This document shows, in pieces, positions 63,469-64,000 of a DNA stretch of 64,000 bases. The DNA is taken from contig NZ_BMLW01000001.1 in the NCBI RefSeq assembly GCF_014645515.1, positions 434,001 to 498,000 on the forward strand. The letters are read 5' to 3'. The notes under the pieces are model-generated. The model worked only from the letters and a program-made list of their open reading frames with translations, made no database searches and had not been told where the DNA came from. The translations under genes were made by a program, and so were the position numbers. The stretch comes from Oceanobacillus neutriphilus. Its GTDB lineage: Bacteria; Bacillota; Bacilli; Bacillales; Amphibacillaceae. Position 1 is the first letter of the stretch; each line of letters starts with the position of its first letter.

Positions 63469-64000
63469 CCTTCTCCTCCTCCACCACTTGATGAGAATTC
63501 TCAATTTGAAAATGTTTATAGCATGTGCACCGGACCCAATGACCTTTTTCAACTTCTCTTAACGTTGGTGTTTCTTCGTGAATAGAATCATCTGTGCCGT
63601 TCATTCGAGGCTTAAAGCGGCAGCCCTGCCTTTGAAGATGGTTCAAAGATGGAACCACGCCTTTAATAACGTGTAATTTTTCACCCTGATTGTTTTTGGA
63701 AGGAAGTGAGTACAACAATGATTTGGAATAAGGATGCAGCGGATTTTTCAGGAAACGCTTCACCTCTCCTATTTCTACAAATTCTCCAGCATACATCACA
63801 GCTATGCGATCAGCCATTTCTGACACAACACCTAAATCATGTGTAATCAAAATAATGCTTGTCTTCATTCGCCTTTTTAATTCTTTTAATAAATCGATAA
63901 TTCGAGCTTGAATAGTAACGTCCAACGCAGTCGTAGGCTCATCAGCAATAATCAGAGAGGGCTCACAGGCAATTGCAATCGCAATAACAATCCGCTGCCG
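63446..64000 (-). CDS. Oligopeptide ABC transporter ATPase, OppD type (N-terminus outside)
   Basis: The frame runs off the right edge; the visible 184 residues begin in the signature region (RQRIVIAIAIACEP), with Walker B LIIADEPTTALDV, the switch His in LITHDLG, and the oligo_HPY tail with the cysteine-containing CRFKPR and WVRCTCY. It is the first visible gene of the D-F-B-C-A operon. Confidence 0.92.
   Translation of the reverse strand, partial: RQRIVIAIAIACEPSLIIADEPTTALDVTIQARIIDLLKELKRRMKTSIILITHDLGVVSEMADRIAVMYAGEFVEIGEVKRFLKNPLHPYSKSLLYSLPSKNNQGEKLHVIKGVVPSLNHLQRQGCRFKPRMNGTDDSIHEETPTLREVEKGHWVRCTCYKHFQIENSHQVVEEEKDDVFQGQ

Overview
The window looks like chromosomal DNA from a low-G+C Gram-positive of the family Bacillaceae, most like Oceanobacillus or Virgibacillus. 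The grounds are strong AGGAGG-type ribosome binding sites, frequent GTG and TTG starts, cre-like catabolite control sites, many phosphotransferase (PTS) systems, PRD, RpiR and YesMN-type regulators, a SinI-type small protein and a csbD gene. No rRNA, tRNA or CRISPR array was seen.

Layout. (a) 1-2.2 kb: the end of an ADP-ribosylglycohydrolase gene and a secreted-type serine hydrolase. (b) 2.3-15.2 kb: two parallel, divergently oriented operons, each with its own regulator, an ascorbate-type PTS (IIA, IIB, IIC), a phosphotriesterase-like hydrolase and a creatininase-like amidohydrolase. One adds a SIS-domain protein and the other a KDPG-type aldolase. A csbD gene and an IS-like remnant lie between them. 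(c) 15.3-22.4 kb: a set of genes matching the uncharacterised E. coli yhf operon (yhfU, T, Z, Y, W, X, S in transcription order). Two near-identical promoter/operator modules drive yhfU and yhfZ, and a third copy of the operator lies before yhfY. The yhfV (php) homologues are the two phosphotriesterases of region b, so b and c may form one pathway. (d) 22.5-25.7 kb: a WYL regulator with a GyrI-like protein, a retropepsin-like protease pair and an XRE regulator. (e) 25.9-37.2 kb: an iron/sugar-phosphate type ABC importer with a YesM/YesN two-component pair, then an RpiR regulator, a lyase of the adenylosuccinate lyase family, a PTS EIICB and a HAD phosphatase. (f) 37.5-39.4 kb: an SGNH hydrolase whose catalytic blocks are circularly permuted, with a LysM domain, and a small membrane protein. 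(g) 39.4-51.4 kb: a PTS gene remnant and a surface-glycan region (two GH3 glycosidases, one with reversed domain order and membrane anchors, UDP-galactopyranose mutase, a GT2 transferase and a GtrA-like protein) next to an AgrC/LytTR-type two-component system with a matching LytTR direct repeat. (h) 51.4-64 kb: small ORFs and an APC transporter, a TnpB element, a HAD protein, a c-di-GMP-I riboswitch controlling a 38-residue SinI-like protein, a GntR/LacI-type regulator with its palindromic operator, a MITE-like repeat and an Opp-type peptide transporter that runs off the end.

The most notable items are the c-di-GMP riboswitch placed directly in front of a SinI-like anti-repressor; the full yhf-type cluster with its repeated operator beside two php-containing PTS operons; the permuted SGNH hydrolase; and the LytTR site in front of the GH3-GtrA-GT2 operon. 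All calls come from reading the sequence; no database search was run.
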